Assembly (NCBI GenBank): GCA_037443685.1
Contig: JBBINX010000007.1
Span: 1 to 54,813, forward strand
Direction: 5' to 3'
Length of the DNA: 54,813 nt
From: JAHJRJ01 sp037443685
GTDB lineage: Bacteria > Bacteroidota > Ignavibacteria > UBA10030 > BY39
Part shown: piece by piece, positions 36,546 to 44,823 of the stretch
Position numbering within the stretch: position 1 is the stretch's first letter
Layout of the letters: each line of letters opens with the position of its first letter
The notes under the pieces: model-generated
What the model was told of the DNA's origin: nothing
Database searches by the model: none
The model's input: only the letters and a program-made list of their open reading frames with translations
Translations under genes and position numbers: made by a program

Positions 36546-37438
36546 TGAAATCCGCTAAGGGCTACATCTTTGTTTTAGGAGCGACAATCTTCTGGGGGGT
36601 ATCTGCTACATTCGCAAAATTCCTTTTCACTCGAGAAATTGAACCGCTCCTGCTTGTACAATGGCGAATAACTATTTCGGCTTTGATTCTACTCTCATAT
36701 TTTCTACTCTTCAACAGACCGCTGCTTCGTGTGAAGGTCAAAGATTTATACATGTTTGCTTTGCTCGGGATTTTAGGTATCGCTGGATCGAACTTCACAT
36801 ATTATTTTACAATACAACAAACCAACGTTGCAACAGCAATTCTAATTCAATATCTTGCACCACTTTTAGTACTATTGTATGCCGCTGTTTCCAAAGAAGA
36901 ACAAATAACGGGAATTAAAGTGAGCGCTGCTGTAATATCAATTACCGGTTGTTTTCTTGCAATTACGGGAAAAGATTTATCTTTGATTCATATAAGCAAA
37001 ATTGGTTTAATAACCGGCGGAGCATCCGCTGTATGCTGGGCTTTCACGAATGTTTATCTCCGCCACATCCTGAAGCAATACCAAGTATGGACAGTATTGA
37101 TTTACTCGTTTCTTGCCGGGGCGGTCTTTTGGCAATTTATTAATCCACCGTGGACAACTATCCAATCCAATCATTCGTTGGAAACTTGGGGAATATTTTT
37201 TGGTATTGCTATAGTGTCTGTACTGATTCCACATACTTTATACTTTACGGGATTACGTTACATCGGTGCATCAAGAGCTATCATAACAGGCACTTTCGAG
37301 CCGATTGTAGCTATCGGTTCCTCCTTTATCATCTTAAGCGACTTGATGGCTCCGGTTCAACTGTTCGGCGCCGCAATGGTGATTGGTGCAATTTTAATCT
37401 TACAACTTAAACGAGATTCATCTGAAGAAATCGGTTAG
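36545..37438 (+). CDS. EamA/DMT-family transporter
   Basis: 297 residues with ten predicted membrane segments in two EamA repeats (FVLGATIFWGVSATFAK at the start, and GASAVCWAFTNVYLR in the second half). The closing PIVAIGSSFIILSDLM segment is typical of RhaT/YdcZ-like DMT proteins. Substrate unknown. It differs clearly in sequence from the DMT protein at 4506, so this is not a recent duplicate. It is in an operon with the TPR gene and the SpoU methyltransferase. Confidence 0.88.
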   Translation: MKSAKGYIFVLGATIFWGVSATFAKFLFTREIEPLLLVQWRITISALILLSYFLLFNRPLLRVKVKDLYMFALLGILGIAGSNFTYYFTIQQTNVATAILIQYLAPLLVLLYAAVSKEEQITGIKVSAAVISITGCFLAITGKDLSLIHISKIGLITGGASAVCWAFTNVYLRHILKQYQVWTVLIYSFLAGAVFWQFINPPWTTIQSNHSLETWGIFFGIAIVSVLIPHTLYFTGLRYIGASRAIITGTFEPIVAIGSSFIILSDLMAPVQLFGAAMVIGAILILQLKRDSSEEIG

Positions 37439-37443
37439 GAGAT

Positions 37444-38022
37444 ATGACAGAAAAGAGAGAGAAGAAAATAAAAAGTGTATTAATGAAACGGCAGCCTGAT
37501 TTGACTTTGGTGATCGAAAATATTCACGATCCTCATAACGTAAGCGCAATGCTGCGTTCCGCAGATGCAGTAGGTGTTAAAGAAGTCCAGCTTGTTTATA
37601 CCGTAGAAAAATTTCCGAGGTTAGGTAAAAAAAGTTCTGCCAGCGCAACAAAATGGGTGGAACGAAGAAAATTTGGTACGATTAAAGAATGTTACGACCA
37701 ACTGCATAAAGAAGGATTTAAAATTTATGCAACTCATCTCGGCAAAGACTCAAAATCACTTTATAGTATGAACCTTACTAGAAAAATCGCACTTGTTTTC
37801 GGCAATGAGCATCACGGTGTATCGGATGAAGCCGCAGAGTTAGCTGACGGGAATTTTCAAATTCCGATGGTAGGGATGATTCAGAGTTTGAACGTTTCGG
37901 TTGCCTGCGCTGTTACTCTGTATGAAGCGATGCGACAGCGGGTTGTAAAAGGGGCTTATAACAAATCCAAGTATCGTTCACGTGATCTAAAAAAGTTTTT
38001 TAATGAGTGGTGCAAAAAGTAA
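37444..38022 (+). CDS. SpoU/TrmH-family RNA 2'-O-methyltransferase
   Basis: A SPOUT methyltransferase of 192 residues with the three TrmH motifs: ENIHDPHNVSAMLRSADAVGV near 20-40, ALVFGNEHHGVSDEA, and IPMVGMIQSLNVSVACAV. TrmH methylates G18 of tRNA at the ribose. The short N- and C-terminal extensions fit TrmH better than the longer RlmB. AGGAG lies just before the start, six nt after the DMT stop. Confidence 0.88.
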   Translation: MTEKREKKIKSVLMKRQPDLTLVIENIHDPHNVSAMLRSADAVGVKEVQLVYTVEKFPRLGKKSSASATKWVERRKFGTIKECYDQLHKEGFKIYATHLGKDSKSLYSMNLTRKIALVFGNEHHGVSDEAAELADGNFQIPMVGMIQSLNVSVACAVTLYEAMRQRVVKGAYNKSKYRSRDLKKFFNEWCKK

Positions 38023-38063
38023 ACTGGTGTAAATATCGGATATATAACACTGAATCCCGAATA

Positions 38064-38225
38064 GAGACTTCTGAAAAACAGAAAATATAACACGGTTGAA
38101 CACTTATTAAACAGACTATTGCCGATTGTAATCCGTATATAACAGTCTAATCCGTGTTTTTCAGTCCCGATCGCTATCGGGATTAAATTATTTTTTCATC
38201 GCAGATTTAATTTTTCAGAAGTTTC
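38064..38225. mobile_element. MITE-like element with target-site duplication
   Basis: A 162-bp non-coding element. The 15-bp ends are GAGACTTCTGAAAAA (38064-38078) and, inverted, TTTTTCAGAAGTTTC (38211-38225), matching at 14 positions. It is flanked by the direct repeat GAATA at 38059-38063 and 38226-38230. Inside are nested complements AACACGG/CCGTGTT and AGACT/AGTCT, and a CCCGATcgctATCGGG hairpin. It has no ORF, so it would depend on a transposase elsewhere. Confidence 0.6.
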
Positions 38226-38303
38226 GAATAATGAAGTATTGAGGTACAAATAACAAATATTAAGTGAAAGACCGAATAACGATCAACAATTAAAGGTATA
38301 ATT

Positions 38304-38876
38304 ATGAAAACAGATAAATTAAAAATAAACGATAAGATTCCGGAGTTTAAAAACTTACCAGGTGTCGACGGTAAGAACTATAGCTCTGCTGATTTTTTAA
38401 ATAAGAAAATACTCGTTGTGGTATTTTCGTGCAATCACTGTCCGTATGTGAAAGCTTATGAAGAAAGGATTATTGCATTCCAGAAACAGTATGCGGATAA
38501 AGGAGTTCAGGTAGTTGCAATTAACTCGAACGAAACAAAGAATTATCCCGAAGACAATTTCGACGAGATGGTAAAAAATGCAAAAAAGAAAAACTTCAAC
38601 TTTATTTATTTAAGGGATGATGATCAATTAGTGGCTGATGTATTTGGAGCAACACACACGCCTGAGTTTTTCGTATTTTCCGCCGGAAGCGGATCCGCCC
38701 CTGGAGGGGATGAAGAGCGGAAACTTCGTTACCACGGCAAAATGGACGATAACTGGCAAAATCCTACTGCAGTCAAAGCTAAATATTTGCAGGATGCGAT
38801 AGACGAAATTCTTTCTGGTAGAGAAGTTAAAACTCCCGAAACTTTCTCAATCGGATGTACGATTAAGTGGCGGTAA
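38304..38876 (+). CDS. thioredoxin-fold (AhpC/TSA-like redoxin) protein
   Basis: 190 residues with a redox centre C43-N-H-C46 (VVVFSCNHCPYVKAYEERI) and the redoxin features VVAINSNE and GATHTPEFFVF. No signal peptide is seen, so it is probably cytoplasmic. Close relatives are annotated as thioredoxin-family proteins of unknown partner. It has its own upstream region of ~75 nt after the MITE-like element and an AAAGG Shine-Dalgarno. Confidence 0.85.
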   Translation: MKTDKLKINDKIPEFKNLPGVDGKNYSSADFLNKKILVVVFSCNHCPYVKAYEERIIAFQKQYADKGVQVVAINSNETKNYPEDNFDEMVKNAKKKNFNFIYLRDDDQLVADVFGATHTPEFFVFSAGSGSAPGGDEERKLRYHGKMDDNWQNPTAVKAKYLQDAIDEILSGREVKTPETFSIGCTIKWR

Positions 38877-38923
38877 CATATGTCGAGTTATCTGTTGTCC
38901 TTTAAGTCCGTAAAATTTAAAAC

Positions 38924-38945
38924 TCGGGTGTCGTCGACCACCCGA
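38924..38945. terminator. hairpin between convergent genes
   Basis: TCGGGTG (38924-38930) pairs with CACCCGA (38939-38945) around an 8-nt loop. On the minus strand it is followed by GTTTTAAATTTT, so it probably ends the peptidase transcript; on the plus strand it is followed by A-rich then T-rich sequence. Confidence 0.45.
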
Positions 38946-39062
38946 TGACACAAAAAATTTGTTTTTAACGAAGTTACTGTTACAAGCTGGTTACACCACC
39001 TTATAAACGGGATAAAATGTGACAATCTCTGTTTTTACTCACTGTAAGACCTCTTGTCTTAC

Positions 39063-40295
39063 TCACTTTTTCTTAACCAACAAATCTTTCACGGCATCTT
39101 TGTGAACCATAAAGCTCAACATCTTCAGTTTTACGAAATCTTCTTCATAAAAATAGTAACCGGGATGATTGTTATTGCGGGAACTAGATCCAGAATCTTT
39201 TATTAAATACCAATCCTTGCCGTCTTTCTCAGTATAACCAACCATATGAATACCGTGGTCGTCGCCTGTTGTACCATTGCCGAATCTGAACTGCCGAGCA
39301 TCATCGTTGATGTATGAAGACGGAATGTCGAAACTTGGAATCACCGCAAGTCCAATATTCCCGTAAATACCCGCTTCCGATACATCGCCACCAATACAGA
39401 CCGTGTAACCGTTTCGTATCGCACTTTTTATCGCTTTCATCCAATCGGCAAGTGGTACGTTGTAATAATCTTTACTATGCCACCAGTTGTCCGGCACCTC
39501 GTATTCGACAAACTCATAGTACGGTTTTTCCATTAACGACATAACATCTATGTAATCGTCTAGATTTAGTTTCACAACTTTTTCTAAATATTCTTTTGGC
39601 GTAAACTGTTTTCCGTCAATGGTTACGGTTTTTGGCGGCTCACCGATGAAATGGTTCATAATTGATTTTACTGTTGAGATAGCTTCTTCTTCATTCCAAG
39701 CGCCTGAAGTTTTTAAGGATTGTATGTACTTGTTCAACTCTTCATACATTTTGCTGTGATCGTGGAATGGCTGCCCCGGTTGCATACCCGTATAAGCTTC
39801 TGCTGGCACGATGCCGTACATTTTCCACATTCGTACAACTGCATTGGATTCAGAACCTTCAGCGAATGCCGAGTTGCCTCTTTCACGAATAAATCTTCGT
39901 GCCTTTTCCATATACTCATAATAGACAGTGAACATTTCAGAAAGCTTGATTTCTCTTTTTGTCAACCGATAAATTTCGGATTCGAAGTAACTTGAAGTAC
40001 AGAAACACCAGCAAGTATTCGTGTTTCCCTGTGAGATTGGTTTGTTGTGCCAGTATTTATTAAAATCGTTAATACTTGCTGGCGCATTTACCGTAGAGAA
40101 ATCGAGTTTGAAACTTTTTTTTGCAGGTGTTTCTTTCTTGTAGAATTTATCGAGGGAATATTTTATAGAATCCATGAAGGCATTCTTTGAATCGACGAAA
40201 ACAGATTTATCTTTTCTATCTGTCTGAGGAAGAGTATTGTTGCTCATTAGAGCAATCAAAAATAAAAAGACCATGAAGTAATAATATTTCTTCAT
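39063..40295 (-). CDS. C1B-type (papain-like, PepC/bleomycin hydrolase-like) cysteine peptidase, secreted
   Basis: 410 residues from ATG 40295, which has AAAGGA upstream and begins a signal peptide (to ~24). The active-site region is Q89-G-N-T-N-T-C95-W-C-F (oxyanion Gln and nucleophile Cys), and the catalytic His is H350 in DDHGIHMVGY. The position of the usual catalytic Asn (NSW) is occupied by Asp in WYLIKDSGS (D367). The large insertion between Cys and His is typical of C1B aminopeptidases. Unlike cytosolic PepC it is exported. Substrate unknown. Confidence 0.85.
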   Translation of the reverse strand: MKKYYYFMVFLFLIALMSNNTLPQTDRKDKSVFVDSKNAFMDSIKYSLDKFYKKETPAKKSFKLDFSTVNAPASINDFNKYWHNKPISQGNTNTCWCFCTSSYFESEIYRLTKREIKLSEMFTVYYEYMEKARRFIRERGNSAFAEGSESNAVVRMWKMYGIVPAEAYTGMQPGQPFHDHSKMYEELNKYIQSLKTSGAWNEEEAISTVKSIMNHFIGEPPKTVTIDGKQFTPKEYLEKVVKLNLDDYIDVMSLMEKPYYEFVEYEVPDNWWHSKDYYNVPLADWMKAIKSAIRNGYTVCIGGDVSEAGIYGNIGLAVIPSFDIPSSYINDDARQFRFGNGTTGDDHGIHMVGYTEKDGKDWYLIKDSGSSSRNNNHPGYYFYEEDFVKLKMLSFMVHKDAVKDLLVKKK

Positions 40296-40373
40296 ATATA
40301 ATCCTTTCAGAAAAAATTTATAAGATATGTGGACAAACGGCAAAACCCAATTGCTGTAATCAAATAAAAAGGA

Positions 40374-41129
40374 TTATCTCATCCCCAATCCCAATATTGT
40401 AGATAGGGCTATCCATAAAATCCATAAACCGAATGCAACAGCCAAACCGGTTCCTGTTGATTTGTTAGTAATTTTCGAAATTCCATAACCAACGAGGGCA
40501 GTTTGCCAAATTGAGAATATGTTTAAATGAAGGAGCACTGCATGCATTTTATTATTCATGTCTAAAGTGTCGAGCATAAAAATTGCCGGACTCAATGAGG
40601 CATACACCGACTCAAAAGCATAAATCATAAGTATGTTTACAATTATTCCTAAAACTCCTACAAAAGCGGCAAGCCCATATATCTCCAATACCTTTTTATA
40701 TTTTCCAGAAAATTTGAATCCGATTTTTAAAACTAACCACAAAATTAACGCAGCAGCAAAGTATGATATAAGTATCATTACCGATGCTGAAATACCGCCG
40801 TAAGCCAAGAACATTCCTAAGCTCGTATTTTCCATATACTCCATAGTTTTATTGGCTTGCTCTTGAGTCATTTTGCCCTGTTTAACTAATTCCTGCATTT
40901 TACTTGATTGAAGATCGTTGATTTGATTACGGGCAGCGTCGTTATAGAAAATTGCTGTAACATTTATCAATGCAAATATGATCAGCAACACTAACGGGAC
41001 AAACCACGAACTTGTTTTAACAGGATTTACCGCCACCTCTTGGAATAACTCCGTAGGTGTAGTAAATACATTTGCCATGCGGGTTGTTAATGGTGTGATT
41101 TGAAGATTAGGTGATTCTATCTCGGTCAT
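40374..41129 (-). CDS. Yip1-family membrane protein
   Basis: 251 residues with about five membrane segments after a polar N-terminus (NVFTTPTELFQEVAVNPVKTSSWFVPLVLL), the usual start of bacterial YIP1-domain proteins. The function of bacterial members is unknown. A good GGAGG-type ribosome binding site precedes the start. It is 78 nt upstream of the cysteine peptidase on the same strand and divergent from the lytic transglycosylase. Confidence 0.82.
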   Translation of the reverse strand: MTEIESPNLQITPLTTRMANVFTTPTELFQEVAVNPVKTSSWFVPLVLLIIFALINVTAIFYNDAARNQINDLQSSKMQELVKQGKMTQEQANKTMEYMENTSLGMFLAYGGISASVMILISYFAAALILWLVLKIGFKFSGKYKKVLEIYGLAAFVGVLGIIVNILMIYAFESVYASLSPAIFMLDTLDMNNKMHAVLLHLNIFSIWQTALVGYGISKITNKSTGTGLAVAFGLWILWIALSTILGLGMR

Positions 41130-41274
41130 TGTACCTCCTTAGTATTGTTCAACTTTCATTTTGAATTGTGAAAAGATAATAATAAATTAAGAAAGTGTCA
41201 ATAAACAAAAAAAGTTAATCTACCCGCTTCAGAAAAAGTTTAACCATGGACAAATGACAATATGATTGATTTTC

Positions 41275-41303
41275 TTGACTTTTAATAGAATATAGATTAT
41301 ATT
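41275..41303 (+). promoter_or_regulatory. sigma70-type promoter for the lytic transglycosylase
   Basis: TTGACT at 41275-41280 and TATATT at 41298-41303 with a 17-nt spacer, about 72 nt before the start codon. Each hexamer has one mismatch to consensus. Confidence 0.6.
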
Positions 41304-41374
41304 TAGAGTGTTTTTTTAAGAACATTGTTGTACTACGTTGAACAACAACAGGTTACAGCAATTTGGATTTTATT

Positions 41375-42076
41375 ATGAAAATATATTTTAAAATAGTTCC
41401 TTTCATTATCATTGGAACCTTGTTGATTCCTGTAAAATTATCAAACTCGTATCCTTTTACAGTAAACATTGCTCATGCAACAGAACAAGGAACGGCTGAC
41501 TACCGAGATAACTTATCTGTTAGGATGAGCCAATATCAAAAATTTGTAAAGGACGAGGTTAGCGATGTCCCGAATGCTTTGGGGATAGACTGGCGACTGA
41601 TTATGGCGATAATAAAACAGGAATCGAGATTTGACGAGAATGCTATTAGTAACAAGGGTGCCCAAGGTTTAATGCAACTGATGCCGATAACGCAGAGGGA
41701 GTTTATGAATGACTCTATTAACGGTTTCCATCCTCATCAGAATATTAAAATGGGTATAAGTTATTTCTTAAAATTATATGCATTGTTTGAATTTGCACCA
41801 AAAGAGGATCGTCTCAAGTTGACACTGGCCGCCTACAATGCAGGACCAAGTAGGATTTACGATGCACAAGATATTGCTGCATATTTAGGAGAAAACCCGT
41901 TCTCTTGGCGGGCGATCCAAAACGCACTGCCGCTGCTATCGAAGCGTTACTATACGCTGCACCAGTCAATCTGGGATGGTGGGAAACCCAGAAATGGCTA
42001 CTTTGGTAGCTGGCGGCAGACAGTTTTATACGTTCAAAGCGTTATTAAAAACCACGAAGAATTACTCGTTCAATAA
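41375..42076 (+). CDS. SLT-domain lytic transglycosylase
   Basis: 233 residues from ATG 41375 (a TTG at 41363 is in frame but unlikely). A signal peptide of ~25 residues is followed by a soluble lytic transglycosylase domain: catalytic E83 in IKQESRFDENAISNKGAQGLMQLMP, then LAAYNAGPSRI. It cuts peptidoglycan glycan strands to 1,6-anhydro products in the periplasm. The distal part (SWRAIQNALPLLSKRYY) is also seen in MltC/Slt-like enzymes. It stands alone with its own promoter. Confidence 0.9.
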   Translation: MKIYFKIVPFIIIGTLLIPVKLSNSYPFTVNIAHATEQGTADYRDNLSVRMSQYQKFVKDEVSDVPNALGIDWRLIMAIIKQESRFDENAISNKGAQGLMQLMPITQREFMNDSINGFHPHQNIKMGISYFLKLYALFEFAPKEDRLKLTLAAYNAGPSRIYDAQDIAAYLGENPFSWRAIQNALPLLSKRYYTLHQSIWDGGKPRNGYFGSWRQTVLYVQSVIKNHEELLVQ

Positions 42077-42172
42077 TATTTTACCAAGTTCTCAGCTTTC
42101 TATTGGCTAAACAAGAAAGCGTTCTGGGATTTTAACTCATCAGTAAGGATAACAATATATTTGGAGGAAATG

Positions 42173-42787
42173 ATGAGTACAGAAGTGAAAATAAAAATTG
42201 CCATTGCAGTAAGTGATAAAATTTATTATAATTTAATAACCGAACTGATTACGGGCAATCCACGTTACCAATTAGTTGGCACTTACAAAAAAACCGCTGA
42301 TATAATGGACAATATCGAATCCGACCAACCAGATATTTTGATAATAGAAAAATATCTCCACGATAAATCTACTTATGATCACATAAATAGAATTATTTCC
42401 TTAAGAGGCCAAATGCGGATACTAATAGTTGCTCAGAATGAAGAATATGAGGATTATTTACAAGGAATCGGGGCTGGTGCATTCGGGTTTGTTCCAAAGT
42501 TAATTGCTCCTGAAAAATTTTTTAAAACGATTGACGATGTTCATGAAAGCGGGGTAGCGATGAATAACCAACTCATCCGAACGATTATTAAAGTGTTAGA
42601 AAAGGCCTCGATCCTTCCTGAAGGAATTCCACTTTCTATGAGGGAGATACAAGTGAAATCTTTACACTTCCAAGGGCTAAATTGTAAAGAAATAGCAGAT
42701 AAATTGTATATAAGTCCCTCTACTGTAAGGACTCATATACGAAATATTAGGATAAAGCTTAAAAAATCCTCGGGAAACAGATCATGA
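42173..42787 (+). CDS. LuxR/NarL-type regulator with degenerate receiver domain
   Basis: 204 residues. The start is ATG 42173, five nt after GGAGG (42163-42167). The N-terminal ~120 residues have the receiver fold, but the phospho-acceptor position reads ILIIEKYLHDK, with Glu where Asp is expected, and the usual acidic pair after strand 1 is reduced to AVSDK. The C-terminal GerE/LuxR helix-turn-helix is intact: PLSMREIQVKSLHFQGLNCKEIADKLYISPSTVRTH lies across 137-175. It may be phosphorylation-independent. No kinase is adjacent. Confidence 0.85.
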   Translation: MSTEVKIKIAIAVSDKIYYNLITELITGNPRYQLVGTYKKTADIMDNIESDQPDILIIEKYLHDKSTYDHINRIISLRGQMRILIVAQNEEYEDYLQGIGAGAFGFVPKLIAPEKFFKTIDDVHESGVAMNNQLIRTIIKVLEKASILPEGIPLSMREIQVKSLHFQGLNCKEIADKLYISPSTVRTHIRNIRIKLKKSSGNRS

Positions 42788-42869
42788 GGGTGTTGCCAAT
42801 TTTGTAACACTCTTACGATGGGAATGAGCCGTGAAAATTTTTGATTAGAAAATTACCTTAAACAAGGTA

Positions 42870-42898
42870 TTGACAAACCAGTTTATATTTTGTATAAT
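42870..42898 (+). promoter_or_regulatory. full-consensus sigma70 promoter (orphan)
   Basis: TTGACA at 42870-42875 and TATAAT at 42893-42898 with a 17-nt spacer: both hexamers are exact. The expected transcription start is near 42905. No plus-strand protein gene follows; the transcript would enter the candidate small RNA and run antisense into the end of the arginine decarboxylase gene. Confidence 0.75.
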
Positions 42899-42904
42899 TG
42901 CACT

Positions 42905-43000
42905 AATTTTATAGAGCCAAAGGTCGTTAATAAATAACAGGCAGTCGCCTCGGGAGGCGGATGAAATGTTAACTAATAGATCTTTGGCTTTGTTAATTTT
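42905..43000 (+). ncRNA. candidate small structured RNA
   Basis: Downstream of the consensus promoter, AGCCAAAGGTC (42915-42925) pairs with GATCTTTGGCT (42979-42989), 11 bp with one G-U. Inside is a second hairpin, CGCCT (42946-42950) with AGGCG (42955-42959) around CGGG, and shorter complements AACA/TGTT. The 3' arm is followed by the T-rich TTGTTAATTTTA, a weak terminator. No known RNA family is recognised. The same stem could act as the terminator of the minus-strand decarboxylase mRNA. Confidence 0.4.
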
Positions 43001-43544
43001 ACGGCAGAAGTATGGCACAAGATAGGACTGTCGTCCATAAGCCATTCTTATCACCTTCAGCCGATTGGGTAATATTATAAGTTTTAATTATTTTTCCACT
43101 CATTTTGTACGTTTTTTCTCGCTCATCCCATGCATCGTCAGGATTAAATTCAAGACCTAAGGTGGAGGCGAGCATAGTCGCTGCTAAATCTTCGGCATAT
43201 TCGCCTGCTTTCTCATCTGTTTCTCCAAACGGATGATGTTCCGACAGGTAACCATATTGAGTTGAGTCTGCCGGGGTGGCTACACCAATCGAAGCAGCTA
43301 TCAAGCGGTTTGGTTCATTTGTTGAATTCCTTGCCATTACACAAAATGTAATTTGTCCCGGCTGTAATAATCTTGCACCTTCATCAGCTGATATCCTTTT
43401 ACCGCCCGGCGGAAATATACTCGATACCGTTACTAAGTTACATTTTTCAATCTTCGCATCGCGTAATGCAAGCTCAAACGATTGTAAATAATCCTTGTGT
43501 TTACCTACACCTTTTGTAAAAAATATTTTAGTTGGAACATACAA
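42999..43544 (-). CDS. pdaD: pyruvoyl-dependent arginine decarboxylase
   Basis: 181 residues matching the PvlArgDC family: KIFFTKGVGKHKDYLQSFE, then the self-cleavage site TVSS (S41-S42) in LVTVSSIFPPG, and the later GYLSEHHPFGETDE and EDLAATMLAS segments. The proenzyme cuts itself and turns the Ser into a pyruvoyl group; it makes agmatine from arginine for polyamine synthesis. It lies 48 nt behind tyrS on the same strand. Confidence 0.92.
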   Translation of the reverse strand: MYVPTKIFFTKGVGKHKDYLQSFELALRDAKIEKCNLVTVSSIFPPGGKRISADEGARLLQPGQITFCVMARNSTNEPNRLIAASIGVATPADSTQYGYLSEHHPFGETDEKAGEYAEDLAATMLASTLGLEFNPDDAWDEREKTYKMSGKIIKTYNITQSAEGDKNGLWTTVLSCAILLP

Positions 43545-43591
43545 TTTATCATCTCCTTGCCCCGGTAAAATTAGGGACTGTATAATTATTA

Positions 43592-44806
43592 CTAGTTATT
43601 TTTTTTTGTTACTTTTAAAAATTTTCGTTTACCAATTTTTAATATTAAACTTTCGGTAAGCGATACAACTTGGTTAAGTTCCGAAACTTTGTTCCCGTTG
43701 ATGCTGACCCCGCCCTGTTCAATTAGGCGTCTTGCCTCGCTGCGAGATGTTGCTAATCCGGTATCGCTTAACAATTGTATAATGTCAATCGATTCGTGAT
43801 TGGTTTGCACGAAATATTCTTCAATATCTTCGGGAATGTTTTTCCTTATAAAAATTCTATCGAATTCTTCCTCCGCTTTCTCAGCTGCTTCTTTTGACCA
43901 ATAAATTGTGACTAATTCACGAGCTAACTGCCGTTTTGTATCTCGCGGTTTTAAACTAATTTGATTCTTTATCTTTTTCAAATCTTCTTCAGCAACATTT
44001 GTAGCGAGGAGAAAGTAATCGTATATCAAATTGTCAGGTATTGAAAGAGTCTTGCCGTAGATATCTTTCGGTGATTCAGTTATGCCGATGTAGTTATCGA
44101 GCGACTTGCTCATCTTCTCGACACCATCTGTTCCGACTAATATAGGTAAAGTGATAGCTACCTGTGGCTCTTGTCCATATTCTCTTTGAAGATCTCTTCC
44201 CACCAACAGGTTGAACTTCTGGTCTGTACCACCTAACTCCACGTCTGCCCTTATTGCAACGGAATCCATAGCTTGTGCGAGCGGGTAAAGAAATTCGTGA
44301 ACACTAATTGGTTCACCAGCGCTGTACCGTTTCTCAAAGTCATCTCTTTCTAACATTCGTGCTACCGTGTATTTGCTTGCTAACATAATTACATCGGCAA
44401 AAGTCATCTCACTCAACCATTCGGAATTATACAAAATTTTAACCCTTTTAGTTGATAGTATCTTAGTTGCTTGATCAAAATAGCTCTGGCCATTACGGCG
44501 CGTTTCTTCTATCGTCAATGAAGATCGCGTTTTGCTTTTTCCCGACGGGTCTCCAATCATTCCAGTAAAATCGCCTACAATCAAAATTGCCTCGTGACCT
44601 AAATCTTGAAAATGTCTAAGTTTTCTTAGAACTACAGAATGGCCAAGGTGTAGGGCGGGTCGGTTCGGGTCGCAACCAAGTTTAACGATAAGCGGTATCT
44701 TGGTTTTTATGGACTTTTCTAATTTCTCGACGAGGCTTTCTTCTGGAATTATCTCGGACGAACCTCGCCGGATGAGATCCATTTGTTCATTGATGGGTGG
44801 AAACAA
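43592..44806 (-). CDS. tyrS: tyrosyl-tRNA synthetase
   Basis: A class I aminoacyl-tRNA synthetase of 404 residues. The HIGH motif is H53-L-G-H56, KMSKS lies at 231-235, and LGGTDQKFNLLVGRD is the tyrosine/tRNA-site segment. The C-terminus carries an S4 RNA-binding domain (RSEARRLIEQGGVSING). It is the TyrZ-like subtype. The start is probably TTG 44806: a stop lies two codons upstream in frame, and GGAG is 13 nt upstream. ATG 44782 would drop eight residues. Confidence 0.95.
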   Translation of the reverse strand: MFPPINEQMDLIRRGSSEIIPEESLVEKLEKSIKTKIPLIVKLGCDPNRPALHLGHSVVLRKLRHFQDLGHEAILIVGDFTGMIGDPSGKSKTRSSLTIEETRRNGQSYFDQATKILSTKRVKILYNSEWLSEMTFADVIMLASKYTVARMLERDDFEKRYSAGEPISVHEFLYPLAQAMDSVAIRADVELGGTDQKFNLLVGRDLQREYGQEPQVAITLPILVGTDGVEKMSKSLDNYIGITESPKDIYGKTLSIPDNLIYDYFLLATNVAEEDLKKIKNQISLKPRDTKRQLARELVTIYWSKEAAEKAEEEFDRIFIRKNIPEDIEEYFVQTNHESIDIIQLLSDTGLATSRSEARRLIEQGGVSINGNKVSELNQVVSLTESLILKIGKRKFLKVTKKNN

Positions 44807-44823
44807 TTCTTATTAAATTCTCC

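Noticed and set aside
42905..43000. The structured RNA considered as SRP 4.5S RNA, 6S RNA or a known riboswitch.
   Set aside because: It lacks the SRP apical loop motif, is too short for 6S RNA, and no riboswitch consensus I know fits the loops.
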